This document shows positions 48,101-58,457 of a DNA stretch of 64,000 bases, in pieces. Every line of letters starts with the position of its first letter. Position 1 is the first letter of the stretch. Source of the stretch: Chondrilla cf. caribensis (taxonomy: Eukaryota > Porifera > Demospongiae > Chondrillida > Chondrillidae); contig OZ026569.1 of assembly GCA_964020155.1 (NCBI GenBank), positions 2,258,971-2,322,970 on the forward strand, given 5' to 3'. The notes below the pieces were generated by a model, which had not been told where the DNA came from, did not search any database, and saw only the letters and a list, made by a program, of their open reading frames with translations. The translations under genes and the position numbers were made by a program.

Positions 48101-51100
48101 GTTTGGATTACACCCAGTTTTCCAGCAGCACAACACTCTGAGGAGCATCTTGACATGAGTGAAAGATCCACAGAAGAATAAAGACAAGGGGATTGTATAT
48201 AAGATACCATGCAGGGATTGCAGTGAAGTTTACATCGGAGAAACAGGAAGACCATTGAAGACAAGAATTACAGAACACAAACGGGCTGTGAACCAGATGG
48301 ACACCAAGAATGCATACGCTGTGCACTCAGATGTGTTCAACCACAGAATAAACTGGGACAGGTCAAAAGTGATTGACAAGGAGAAGAGGTGGAAGGAAAG
48401 GAAGATCAAAGAAGGCATCCACATCAGAAGTCACAGAACCTACAACCTGGACTCAGGGTACCCACTGAGTCCAGTGTGGGACTCCCTTATTACAGGGGCG
48501 TAGGAGCTGTAGCCGCTGTAGCGGCTTTGGCCGCTACACTTTTTGAGATTATCCCTTAATAATTTTTGTAATACTTACTTCTATTTGGGCCTAGTCTTCC
48601 TCCTAGAAGAAAATAGGCAGGCCCTCGATCATAGTCTAGCGAAACGACGCCATCTTTATACTATCAGGAAGTACAGTAATCGCCGGTTACCGTGAGCCTT
48701 TATAAATGATTTCACTATCGTTAAATTCTCTGTTCTCCTGTCTCAACGAGTACTAGTATAATTACGATGAGTGCCTCAAGCTCGAATGTTCAAAGCGTCT
48801 CTAACGTTTCTACCGTTTTACCAACAAATCCGTACCAACCGTTTGATTTTAAGTTTCCCAGGTCCTGGAGAGATTTTGGCAAGAAGACAGTAGTACAGCG
48901 AAGCTTCCAGCCGACTTGGTTTACCAAATGGCCTTGGTTGCATTATTTGGAGGAGAAAGATGCCGTGTTATGCTTCACTTGTGCCCCCAGATGGCACTAC
49001 TCTCTGAAGTCTACACTGTTGCTTCCCGTATAATAGTAATGCCAGCTACCAATGCTGTTAGTGAACGCTCCTTCAGTGCTTTGCGACATCTTAAAACTTA
49101 TTTACGATCCACAATGAATCAGGGTAGACTGAACAATGTCATGATACTTCATGTGCATAAGCAATTCACAGATGACCTATGTCTAGCAGACATAGGAAAT
49201 GATTTTGTGCGGGGATTAAGCCACCGAGAAACACTGTTTGGCAAATTTCTGAATTTCATTTTAACAGTGCTCAGTCTGCATAACAGTTTTGTGAGCATGT
49301 ACACAGGAAATATACTTAGCTGAATGTATCACTTTTTGTCTTATGTTATGTACAAAGCTTAGTACAATCATTAAAAGTTATAGTAGCATGTATGTGTAGG
49401 AATTATTTGGCGAGCGAAGCGAGCGAAAAATTTTTTTCAGTGGCCTCTACACTTATAAAATGCTTCCTACGCCCCTGTATTAAGGATATAGAGTGAACTG
49501 TCATCTGCCAATCTATTGGCCACTTCTTGTGACCAATGGATTGGCCATTAGCTTTAGTCAATAACTAATGTTTCTTATAGTGTAGATCATTTTTGTACCT
49601 GATGAAGCCTGTGATGGGTGAAACGTTGTACTGTTGAATAATTTGTGAAAAGAACTGTTGATTACCAGTGCGATAATACCATAGACGTGTTTAACAATAG
49701 TTCAACAACTCATTATCGTTAATAATATTGTTAACTACACTTGGATGAATATATCCTTAGGCTAGGTTTTATAACGGTATAGGAACTCTTCATACACTCA
49801 GACGATATAATGAATAATTATTACCAGTAACTGCTATAGTCCAGCTTGATCAGGAACATGATATTTAACTCATTGTCTGTTACACTCAAAGACTCATTTA
49901 TAACTTTATTTGGTAGGTTAGGATTTAGTTTACAGTTATAGTTCCCATTTATACCTGCCTGTGCCAGCAAATTACTTTGAAGCTGAGTCTTGCGTGGCAT
50001 GTACAATATTCTTTCCAAAAATTGTTAACCTTTGTGGAGAAATTACTCTTTGCATTCTGTTATTGACTAAATCATTTGGAGGAGATGAAATTCTAGATCA
50101 TGATAAAGCCCATTTAGTACTTATTAGGTCTGAATGTGATTACTTTTGAATTGAGTATATTCAATACCATTTCAAGGTTATCAGATCTACCGTATAGCGG
50201 GAAATTTTCGTGGATGGCTCCAAAAATGAAAATTCGCGGATAAAATTTTCGCGGATGTTGGCCAGAGTCACACGACAGAACAGCGAGAACGCCTTATTTG
50301 CAGATAAAATTTTTGCGGATGTTAGGCAAACCGCGAAATCCGTGAAATTATTGTCCCGCGAATTTTTCCCACTATACGGTATTAACAATAAGACATGTGG
50401 ATTCCTTTCATTGTGCAATTGCAGGCCCATACGATTGCGAAGCGATACGGTGAACACATATGTGGTTGAAACTACAATAAATACATCATACAGAATCTCC
50501 CTAGCTACATGCAATCCCATTATTGACATGATTTCATTCATGTATTGTGGACCAGTATATTGAGATGAAGAACTCTCTTCACCGGACTGCGTTTTTAAAC
50601 ACTCCTCAATCAGAAAGGATTTTCCCAACAACAGCTGGAAACTTCCCAGTCCAAAATTCCTATTCAATGGTGTATTTATCTTCTTCTCAGCCAGATACTG
50701 CGAAATTCTAGTATCAGTAACAGCTCGAGCATTCAGAACTGGGATGAAATTGCTATCAGCCTTGGTGGCTAATTATATACACAGTTGTCATGACAGTAAT
50801 GATATTCATAGACATTGCAAATGTGTAAACCAGTCTTGCACCTCAACAATTGAACCAGTGATTGCCTGCTATAAATAAAAATCGCTGCAATATCCGTACA
50901 TCCCATATCCAGTTGGTAGAGAAAGGAAGGTGTCATTGCCTTCCAAAAAGGATAAAATCGCCTTGTTTATCCGTAATGGATTTGATACCTGTTAACTCCA
51001 TAGCCTGTACGATAGCACCCTTCACTGACATTACCGATGAAAAAAGTAGCACTTCACAAACTCCATTTCTTCAATCGACTTTTAGGGTCTATAAGGAATC

Positions 51101-53720
51101 GACGATCATTTGAATACGCGTCTTTAGCGTTATTATGCGACATGCAGAAGCAGAAGTTTCCGCCCCCTCGAACAACTCGGGTATAGGCTGTTCATCAGAC
51201 CCTATCTTGCCGACCGGGTGACCTCATAATAAAAATGGAGGCAAGATTGCAGTCTGTGTTACACAAGACTAAAGTGAACATGTTAATTAGTGGCCATTTT
51301 CTCAAAAATGGGACATACTACATTCCCACTTTTTAATTTAATTTTTATGAAAGAAGTGAAACATGGAACATCTCAAAGTGAAGCAATGCAACATGTCTTG
51401 AATCCTCAATTATTTTAGCAGATTGAGTGAACATTTTGATTGTATTTAATCAGAAAGAGTAAAATAGCAATATCCTTCATTACAGTAGGTTATGATTATT
51501 GTGATAATATTTTGCTAAATGGTAACTTCGTCTCTTCTTACTTCTTGCCTAAACTCTGGTACAGCTGAAACCATGGCTGTTGTACTGGCTCCTACGGCCT
51601 GAGTTGACAATTTGCTCTTAGAAGGTAACACACTTAATATTAGCCATTAGAATATGCTTGGGTGTTGTGCAGCTGGTGATGAAAATTGAAATTACTTCTG
51701 TTCAATGACAAACACTGAAATAAGATTACAAATATTACAATTTCTATGGTGTATTTGGAGGGACAAACGATTAGTCTAAGAGAGAATATGGTATCTGTTC
51801 TTTCCATTATAGACACCTCTATCAACTGTACAATATATAGCCTGTAAATGTATAAAAAGTACTGTATAACACTACCTTTAATGGAGCACAATTTTCCCTT
51901 CTCCACCTTATTTGCACAAATAATATTCACAGATATTGACCTAGCCTTGCATGTCTATTATGTACATTATACTGATTTTGCAGACCACAATTTTCATGTT
52001 TGATGTCTCATCCATGAAAACACAATTAAAGTTGTGCTCCTCAAAACTCTGGTGCTCTATGCTAAGCCTTAATTATATATTATAATGGAGCAACATATTA
52101 AACATCAAACTTTGAGTGGCATACATATGTAATAATCTTGAGACTCATAGTATCAGTGATAAAAGCAGTAACCTTTATATGCTTGCAAGCACCAGTCCTT
52201 TCTAATAGTGACATTGACTGAAGAAATATTTAACAGTTAAAGTGATATACTGACCCTTTCAGTTAGACTAATTGTGTTTCCATAGGCATAATGTGCTTTG
52301 TTGTTATTGCTGTTTGTGTTGTTGTTGCTACTGTTGTTGCTATTATCATATTTATTGTCATATTTAATACATTCACCTATCTAGGCACCAGTTCCACATC
52401 GGACTTTACTGCAATAATTGTTGGTGTAGTGGTGTCCATACCCACTGCATATTATATTATCATAATAATAGTTTTGGTAAGTTCCATATCATGGGTTAAG
52501 AAGTTTTATGACTATCACAATCCAGGAAATTCATCTTTATGATTGAAATTTTCTTACACTCATGATTCAATGTAGGTGATATTATTAATTCTTCGGTGGC
52601 ATCATAATAATAAGCAATATCACACTGACGAAGAAAGGAAAAAGGTACTATATTTAATTTTTCTGCATGTCACAATAGTAATCAATATAAGGTGATGTAC
52701 AGTAACAATTAATGTAAAAGCCTTTTACCCTATGCATGAATGTGTAGCAATGGATAAAGTGATACTCTTTAACTTACTCTACTTTATAAGGCATAACTGA
52801 CAAAAGAAGTTTCCTTGTAGGTTTTACAATGGATACAAAGACTCTTAAGGGTTCAACGGTAGTTGAATATTCAAAAATTGAAACCACAATAATCACAAAG
52901 AGCTGTATGCAGCCTTTTCGAAATTGTGAATGACGGCATCTTTATCACTATAAACATCATTCCAGACACTTCTTTGAAAGTAAAAATAATAACTTTCATG
53001 GCAAAGAAGCCTTTGTGTGAGCTGTTTTTGCTACTGTAACATAACAAAATAAATAATGAACCTCACAAATGAGAATATTCTTTGAAGGACCAAGAAAGCC
53101 TACTCTTTAGTCCAGACTCAAACCTTACCTTCCATTTTGTGTTACATCATTTATGGTTGGGATCCTGAAACTTTGTTAGGCTATAGTTTTGGTGTCCGTG
53201 AAAAACAGGTCTCTGGCCCAAGGAAACTACCCATCCTCAGGGTAGAGCATTCATCATGACATTGAAATTACCTACTTTATGTAAGGACTATACGTGATCT
53301 ATTGAACACATTAAGACTTAGACTAGTTGCTAACCTATATGTACTAGCCTTTACATTCCAATATCTCTAAATTAGGTGCACGACTGGGAAAGGGTTAGGG
53401 TTTTTTTAAAATACCTATAACATTCAATTGTGTCTATTCTATGTGACAGGAGGATGACAAAACAGAGGAAGAGACAAATCGCGATTATTCTGTAAGTACA
53501 TTCTCAGACTGATAAAAATGTTATAATATTATGGTTAATGTTGTTTCATGAATTCAATCTCATTACATGTCACTTGCATATTATTGGTTTATCATGACTT
53601 TTCCACTCTTTCTAGAGTGGGCAACCAGTGATATCAACAAGCCAACGTGCAGTAAGGTATCATCCTTCGAAATCTTTGGGCCGTTCTGGCTCACAGAATG
53701 GACAGGATCAGAATACTTAA
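38232..53720 (+). CDS. secreted/membrane protein with ectodomain and hydrophobic C-terminal segments (7 exons)
   Basis: Exons: 38232-38316, 38392-38745, 44389-44730, 52286-52476, 52576-52644, 53450-53491, 53616-53720. All are GT-AG with consistent phases (1,1,1,0,0,0), about 395 residues. Exon 1 is a clean signal peptide ('MLLKACLVALIVIPMVQSC'). Exons 2-3 are an unrecognised ectodomain with many N-glycosylation sites. Exons 4-5 hold two hydrophobic stretches, one in 'CVVVATVVAIIIFIVIF' and one in 'YYIIIIIVLVILLILRW', followed by an acidic/basic tail. The frame ends at TAA 53718-53720 ('GQDQNT'). A good alternative donor (gtatca at 53658) would skip this stop and lead toward the kinase exons that start at 54559, but no downstream exon fits its phase. 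Introns 2 and 3 (5.6 and 7.6 kb) are bloated by transposons. It may be a receptor that lost its kinase. Confidence 0.65.
38962..39771 (+). mobile_element. non-autonomous Tigger/pogo-like element
   Basis: Ends CATTGTCACCCGCTTAATT and its inverted partner (rc: CAGTGCCACCCACTTAATT) are flanked by TA on both sides, as in the Tc1/mariner-pogo group. 'AATAGGCCAAA' recurs inside both ends. The interior frame at 39433-39545 encodes 'KKAKQLSERLNC' and 'GGWLNCFK', the CENP-B-type DNA-binding half of a Tigger transposase. The catalytic domain is gone. It lies in intron 2 of the membrane protein gene. Confidence 0.8.
39900..42110 (-). mobile_element. LINE (non-LTR retrotransposon), reverse strand, copy B
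   Basis: Minus-strand frames encode, in order: 'ARGPDGLRPQHLKDIL' (about 42010), the reverse transcriptase palm with 'NQLGFCISRGCEAVVHAARA', 'YLDDGILG' (catalytic YLDD kept), 'LNKSKRELI', 'MPVNSGGLGIWSA', and a C-terminal knuckle 'CKNCGGQVDESGLHGL'. The usual 'LDF' palm motif reads 'LGF', so one catalytic Asp is lost, and 'QQGDP' reads 'QQGAL'. Frame shifts split it. A segment of about 85 bp is duplicated inside it (40177-40262 and 40456-40541). It lies in intron 2 of the membrane protein gene. Confidence 0.85.
42113..42168. repeat. compound (CT)n(AT)n microsatellite
   Basis: A CT run followed directly by an AT run at the 5' edge (minus sense) of the LINE. Confidence 0.9.
42170..44380. other. 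intronic sequence, possible decayed transposon
   Basis: The rest of intron 2 of the membrane protein gene. 42600-43330 has even base composition and short frames, suggesting an old coding element, but I could not name a domain. No terminal repeats seen. Confidence 0.4.
45693..45729 (-). ncRNA. candidate minimal hammerhead ribozyme in inverted pLTR
   Basis: Read on the minus strand: GTAC (stem I), CTGATGA core, extra A, stem II GCCC/GGGT, GAAAC, GTT cleavage site, GTAC (stem I partner). 37 nt. It has the better stem II of the two PLE copies. Confidence 0.62.
46096..48503 (+). pseudogene. PLE polyprotein: coiled N-term, reverse transcriptase, GIY-YIG endonuclease
   Basis: 46096-46812 encodes a basic, coiled N-terminal region. 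46839-48089 encodes the Penelope-type reverse transcriptase: 'PQMYGLPKIHKPGIPLRPI', 'SFDVVQLFTKVPIEE', 'GAYMGNPLSPVIANIF' and catalytic 'RYVDDTFV'. 48159-48500 encodes the GIY-YIG endonuclease: 'GIVYKIPCRDC' and 'EVYIGETGRPLKTRITEH', with the cysteines typical of PLEs. One frameshift near 46785-46810 separates the first two parts, and two in-frame stops (TAG near 48087, TGA near 48156) separate RT from endonuclease. The last codons are replaced by the inserted hAT element. It is therefore inactive but recent, since domains are otherwise intact. Confidence 0.88.
48493..49476 (+). mobile_element. internally deleted hAT transposon nested in the PLE
   Basis: Inverted ends begin CAGGGGCGTAGGA on both sides and TATTA flanks both (48488-48492 and 49477-49481), consistent with a target duplication. 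The frame from 48767 encodes a TTF-type zinc finger segment ('RSWRDFGKKTVVQRSFQPTW' then 'AVLCFTC'). From about 49000 another frame gives the hAT C-terminal dimerisation domain ('NAVSERSFSALRHLKTYL', 'LNNVMILHVHK'). The catalytic middle is missing, so it is non-autonomous. Confidence 0.87.
49595..49631 (+). ncRNA. candidate minimal hammerhead ribozyme in 3' pLTR
   Basis: GTAC (stem I), CTGATGA, extra A, stem II GCCT/GGGT with two wobble pairs, GAAAC, GTT cleavage site, GTAC (stem I). 37 nt, the same length as the pLTR family 2 motifs at 34128 and 34302. Confidence 0.62.
50188..50381. mobile_element. MITE with TACCGTATAGCGGGAAATTT ends
   Basis: The left end TACCGTATAGCGGGAAATTT and the right end (rc TACCGTATAGTGGGAAAAAT) form inverted repeats. 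The interior has repeated 'TTTTCGCGGATGTT'-type motifs in both halves. 194 bp, non-coding, inside intron 3 of the membrane protein gene. Its end sequence resembles the 2052-2459 element. Confidence 0.85.
50390..51610 (-). pseudogene. minus-strand coding remnant, copy 2 of a duplicated unknown gene
   Basis: Minus-strand blocks: 'QAVGASTTAMVSAVPEF' (about 51600), 'KGAIVQAMELTGIKSITDKQ' (about 51030-50970), then after an acceptor-like aattag at about 50770 a longer open block with 'FIPVLNARAVTDTRISQYL' and 'SIMGLHVAREILYDVF' to about 50400. The blocks are shared with 32160-33260. The last block has no stop for about 125 codons, so part may still be a real exon. The gene is unrecognised. It lies antisense in intron 3 of the membrane protein gene. 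Confidence 0.4.
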
Positions 53721-54169
53721 TGCTTCCAGACAGGTGCAAGACTCATTTATGTTAATTAGTTAGACTAATTAATATGCATGCATATTCTGTGTATATAGTA
53801 TTATTATTGAGCATACTTCTTAGCTACGTGGACTTCAGTTCGTATTGTTGTAATTAGTCTTTTCATGTAATTAAATTATTATAATGTACTATTACTATAA
53901 TAACTAAAAAATAAATGTAATTATTGTACATGTTAATTATAAGGAGGGTTAAACTTGCTCCTCTTGAACACATTTCAGTAGAAATCAATGAGGGCAAAGG
54001 AGATTTTCAGTAGTTCATTTAGATCAACTGACAATACCTAACTGATCTTAAGCTTTCCTCTGCAAATATACAGAGAGGCAAGTCATCATTATAATATTAT
54101 AGAATACAGTTGCAGACTGACCTTATCCTCATAGGTTTTGGTCATAAAGGATCTATTCCAGTAACTGAG

Positions 54170-54360
54170 CTGAATCCAAATATCAGGGTAAGGCTTTTGT
54201 AAAGGAGATTAACAATCTATTCCAATCATTGGCAGATGGTACAGCAATGGAAGAAATTACCTTGAAAGTGGCAATAATGGCACATATGTATATAGATCCT
54301 GCACTGAAACCCTTGCCTGCATGCAGGCTTGTGACCCTGGACAAATGTATATAGATGTAC
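54170..54360 (+). mobile_element. LINE fragment between damaged kinase N-lobe segments
   Basis: The frame 'KAFVKEINNLFQSLADGTAM' is repeated almost unchanged at 59943-60125, where it runs into reverse transcriptase sequence. Here it directly follows a glycine-loop-like relic ('GFGHKGSIPVTEL', 54135-54172) and precedes the CA repeat. Confidence 0.7.
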
Positions 54361-54414
54361 AGGCTAGTGTGAGGAGAATGCCACACAAAAGGCACACACT
54401 GTAAATGCATGCAC

Positions 54415-54526
<112 letters not shown>

Positions 54527-54558
54527 ACACAATTAGCTATCATATTTATATATTGTAG

Positions 54559-57500
54559 AACATATGTGGCCATAAAGGGCCTATTCTAGTAGCTGTTAAG
54601 ATTCTGAGTAACCTAAAGTCTGAGAGTATGAAGACATTTTATGAGGAAATGGAAGTGATGATGAGTTTTACCATTCCAACATAGTCAGCCTTCTTGGTAC
54701 GTGATTGTTCTTGTCTGTGTTCATTCTTCAGTTGTACAAGGTGACCATTTTTATTACTGTGTATTCAAGTGCCCCAAATTTATGCATGCAAAATTGTCTA
54801 GTACAGTGTATGTGCGAGTACTAATGTAAATCTTTATGGACCAAACCCTTTATAATGACCTCCTTCTACATAATATTCATTTCACAATAGAATAGTATGG
54901 AGTACTTAAGAGTAGTAATATTCAAATTATGTATTAGTAGTTGTATTTAAACCTCCTCTTCATTGTTGTATACCCTGTTTGTCCAGGGATATGTAGTGAA
55001 GTTGAAGATGGTGCACCAATGATCATTCTCGAACTGATGAAATTTGGTGATTTGAAGATTTTTCTCATTGACCATAAAATGAAATTGTGTATGAAAATGT
55101 GTGTTTGCTGTCACCTTGTTGCATGGCTGTCATGTTTCAGTGCACTCCATTACAATCATCACATTTGAAGGGATATAGAAGTATGATCTTTCAACAGCTC
55201 AGTCACAAATAATTGGAGACTGGTTATACCCTTTCAATAAATCCTTCTGTACATTGGAATGTGTACTTAAAACACTAGTTGGAACCCATCTGATCCCATG
55301 AGTGTGGAATCTTAAATTACTCAACTGTGAGGATGTGTATTTTCCAATTGCAATCAACAGCATGTGAATGCTTATGTACTCAAAAGTCTCAAATATACAA
55401 ATTCACCTGTACACCATGTGCCCTGTCACCTCCCAAATGTGTACCATTAGATTTCTGTATTCAATGTCGGGTTTCCAATACACTTTGTTCTATAGTGCAA
55501 TCACTGTAGAATGTATGTAACTACACATAATAATTATTATGCATACTTTCAATAAAAGTGCTAACCTCCATTCAACTTGTTTGTCATGTAGACCAAGTTC
55601 AGAACGATCCACAGCACTTACCACTGAACACTTTTACAGATTTGCGGCAGATGTGAGCTTTACTGTAACTGCTTAATATGTAGATATGTTGTACACTAAT
55701 AGTAAACATGTACATTCCACAATGTGGAATAACATTATACATACACACATACGTATGTCTGCGTATTATTGTTGTACACCTGCCATACTTCTAGATCAGC
55801 AATGCTTTGACTTTTCTTGCTTTGGAGCAATATGTACATCATGATATATCTGCAAGAAATTGCTTGGGTTGGTTGGTGCAGTACAACACATATGTATGCA
55901 AAATCACCCTGTATGGGAATACCCAACAATGTAGTAAGATCTTAGCTGTGATGCCGTGGATTGGCTTGTTTGAGATACAGATTAATAATATTCCAAAGTT
56001 GTGGTGTATTCAACTTTTAATCGTAACTCGTCATTATTTTACATGTTATGTACTGAAATGTTTAACACCCCATCTATATTTTCACTTCTACTACATATTA
56101 TTATATATTATATACCTATGTCATCAATGCATGTACATTAATTCCTTGGTTTCCAAAGAAAGATTGATCACTTTCCACTTTGTTATCTCTACATGTTTCT
56201 CTTAGTTGGAAAGGGGTTGTCTGTAAAGTTGTCTGACTTTGGTCTGGCACGTGCAGTGCACGATAAAGACTACTACAGGGTCACAAAGGGAACACTGCTT
56301 CCTCTGAGGTGGATGGCACCTGAATCAATCAAATATGGAGTGTTTACTCTAGAAAGTGATGTTTGGTGAGCAAGTGCAGCATACAGTACACATGTCACAG
56401 ATACACATGCACCAGATAGAGTACTTATGTATGGAGTGATATCTTGTCATTCTGTTAAATACCCAGTAGTTCACATGACACGTACTTGTGTAATGGTACA
56501 CATTGCCTAGGTCGTTTGGTGTTTTACTGTGGGAGATTGCCTCTTATGGACAACATCCTCATGGTAAGATTGAACCCAATGATCTGATTGCCGCTATTGA
56601 GCAGGAGAAGGCCTTTCTACCAAAGTATGTATGCGTGTGCTATACTGTATGTCATTTCATTGTCAGTGTGTGCTTTGCTCGGTTCATCCATATCGTATTG
56701 GCCAGAATCCTGAGACACCTGCAGTTATAAGTTCTGTATAATACTATATTCACAGTCATTCACACTTTTTCTTTCATTACATTCTGTACACTGTATTCTC
56801 AAGCATTATGTGTTTGGGTTCATCACCCACGTCATGAAGTAAGAGAACACTCAAACTTGCATTGTAGATTCTTACACTTTTGATGCTAAATATAGGTCCA
56901 GGAATGAAATTAATAATTTGTATATATGAACATTAATTTTTATTATGTCTGTCCTTCTAATTTGACTTATTGTTACAATGTTTCTGTTTATTTTGATATT
57001 ATGTTTGTATTTATCATGCTCACTAAGTCATTCCACACTTCACACATAATTGACTTGGAAGTTACAAGTCCTGTTGTGGGCTCCTGCAGAGAGTCCCGAA
57101 ATTCCACAAATATCGGCCTATGGCCAGTTCCTCAACTACAGTATAGCAAAAAATCTTGGCAGTAATTATATTTGGTGTATTTCTGAAAACTCAGATAGAC
57201 AGACATTATTTTGGCAACTCAACATTTGGTATATTCACATTCATTACCTGTTCCCCACTGTACACCAATGGCATTCACATGCATGAAATGAATTGGAGGA
57301 TACAGTTGAAAACTATGTAAGAGGACATTGGATGTTCTGAATGAGTTGTCCATTTAATATCGGAAAAGTACAGTTATACCATTTTGACAGATAGTATTTT
57401 AATTTTACTGGTAGTTCGCTCTTCAATTTGTCATACAATTTACCAATATATATTCCTCCCCAATATTACCCACTACATTATTATTTATGATGGAATGTAT

Positions 57501-57759
57501 ATACGTATCTATTCACTGTACGATGTACAGTGTTTGTGCAATATTATATTTTATGCGGTATACATCTACATAAAGTGCACTGATTATGACTATGGGTGTG
57601 TATTCATTCAGACCCACAGACTGTCCAGAGACGTTCTACGATGCTATCAGACAGTGTCAGTCCTACTCTGTGGAGAAGAGACCCAAGATGTCACAACTTC
57701 ATCTTCTGTTTCACTGTCACGTGACAGATTCAGAGCAAATTGGAATGGAGAACAATTAA
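54559..57759 (+). CDS. tyrosine kinase domain gene, N-lobe damaged, 5' incomplete
   Basis: Exons: 54559-54696 (frameshifted), 54987-55086, 55592-55652, 55795-55867, 56206-56365, 56511-56624, 57612-57759; phases of the last six agree and end at TAA. Exon 1 has the ATP-site lysine in 'PILVAVKIL' and, one base out of frame, 'HSNIVSLLG'. Later exons give the hinge '[16 protein letters not shown]', catalytic loop 'HHDISARNC' (tyrosine-kinase RN-type, HRD read as HHD), 'DFGLA', '[11 protein letters not shown]', '[13 protein letters not shown]' and '[12 protein letters not shown]'. No ectodomain, membrane segment or intact glycine loop is joined to it. The frameshift may be a mutation or a sequence error. 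The C-lobe shows no damage, so recent decay or an alternative 5' part is possible. It may once have been the kinase half of the gene ending at 53720. Confidence 0.75.
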
Positions 57760-57952
57760 ACCAATTTGTAATAAATTACTGTAACATTGATAATGTTTGC
57801 TTTTGTTTGCCCTTTACAATTAAAGTTGGTGTAAGATGCATTATGTATAGGGTCCGTGGATCTTTCCGCCAATCAATTTCTCAAAAATTGCTATTATAGA
57901 TAATCTTTCAACCTCATTTTTGGGGATAGTCTAATGTTTTTGGTGTCAATTA

Positions 57953-58189
57953 TTGTGGATCAAGAGAATTCTCTCATCAGGTGACTACTACCCCGTTGAG
58001 AATACACGAGGCATATACTTATACGTATACAAAAACATGTTAACTTGCATATCAATAACCAACGATAAACTAGACGATCACGGGACGTACGTGCGCATCA
58101 ATTCGGTTTCAATTTTGGATCAAGAGAATTCTCTGCTTAGAGGTAAATACGATAAATCATCTTCACTTGTGAGATTTGTCATAAAGTGA
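57953..58189 (+). other. weak coding-like segment, Ig-like phrase
   Basis: The open frame includes 'KLDDHGTYVRINSVS', similar to the D-x-G-x-Y phrase before the second Ig cysteine, but the cysteine is absent. 'ATCAAGAGAATTCTCT' occurs at both ends (57959 and 58118), a direct repeat. It may be a remnant or a chance frame. Confidence 0.25.
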
Positions 58190-58388
58190 CACGTTTCTTC
58201 TAGGCTTCTGTGTAGCTCGCACTTCACGAACACGTCTGTCATACCCGTCAGAAGTAAGGGAAGATAGGGAGTCAGAAGAGGGGGGTCAGCATTCATTTTC
58301 TCACTAAACAAGTCGGTTTATGTCCCGCCACATAATCGAAAGTCACGGGTTTAAGAATAATAATATTCATAGAAGATCTAACCCTCCA

Positions 58389-58398
58389 GTATATATAG
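58389..58398 (+). promoter_or_regulatory. TATA-like box upstream of the LTK/ALK-like gene
   Basis: GTATATATAG lies 60 bases before the ATG at 58458, a distance that fits a TATA box with a short 5' untranslated region. Confidence 0.45.
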
Positions 58399-58457
58399 TG
58401 CAGACCGACACACTGGTCTGTATTTCCACCTTGGATCTTTCACACATTGCTCTAGCG

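Larger units (their letters stand above)
45580..49735 (+). mobile_element. Penelope-like element (PLE) with pLTRs
   Basis: A nearly full-length PLE in intron 3 of the membrane protein gene. From the left: an inverted segment (45580-45905), which is the reverse complement of the terminal repeat plus the first bases of the coding region; a direct terminal repeat (about 45908-46095); the coding body (46096-48492); and a terminal repeat resuming at 49477 and ending near 49735. This inverted-plus-direct arrangement is typical of Penelope-like insertions. A deleted hAT element (48493-49476) is inserted at the end of the coding region. The reverse transcriptase and GIY-YIG parts are described separately. 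Confidence 0.88.
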
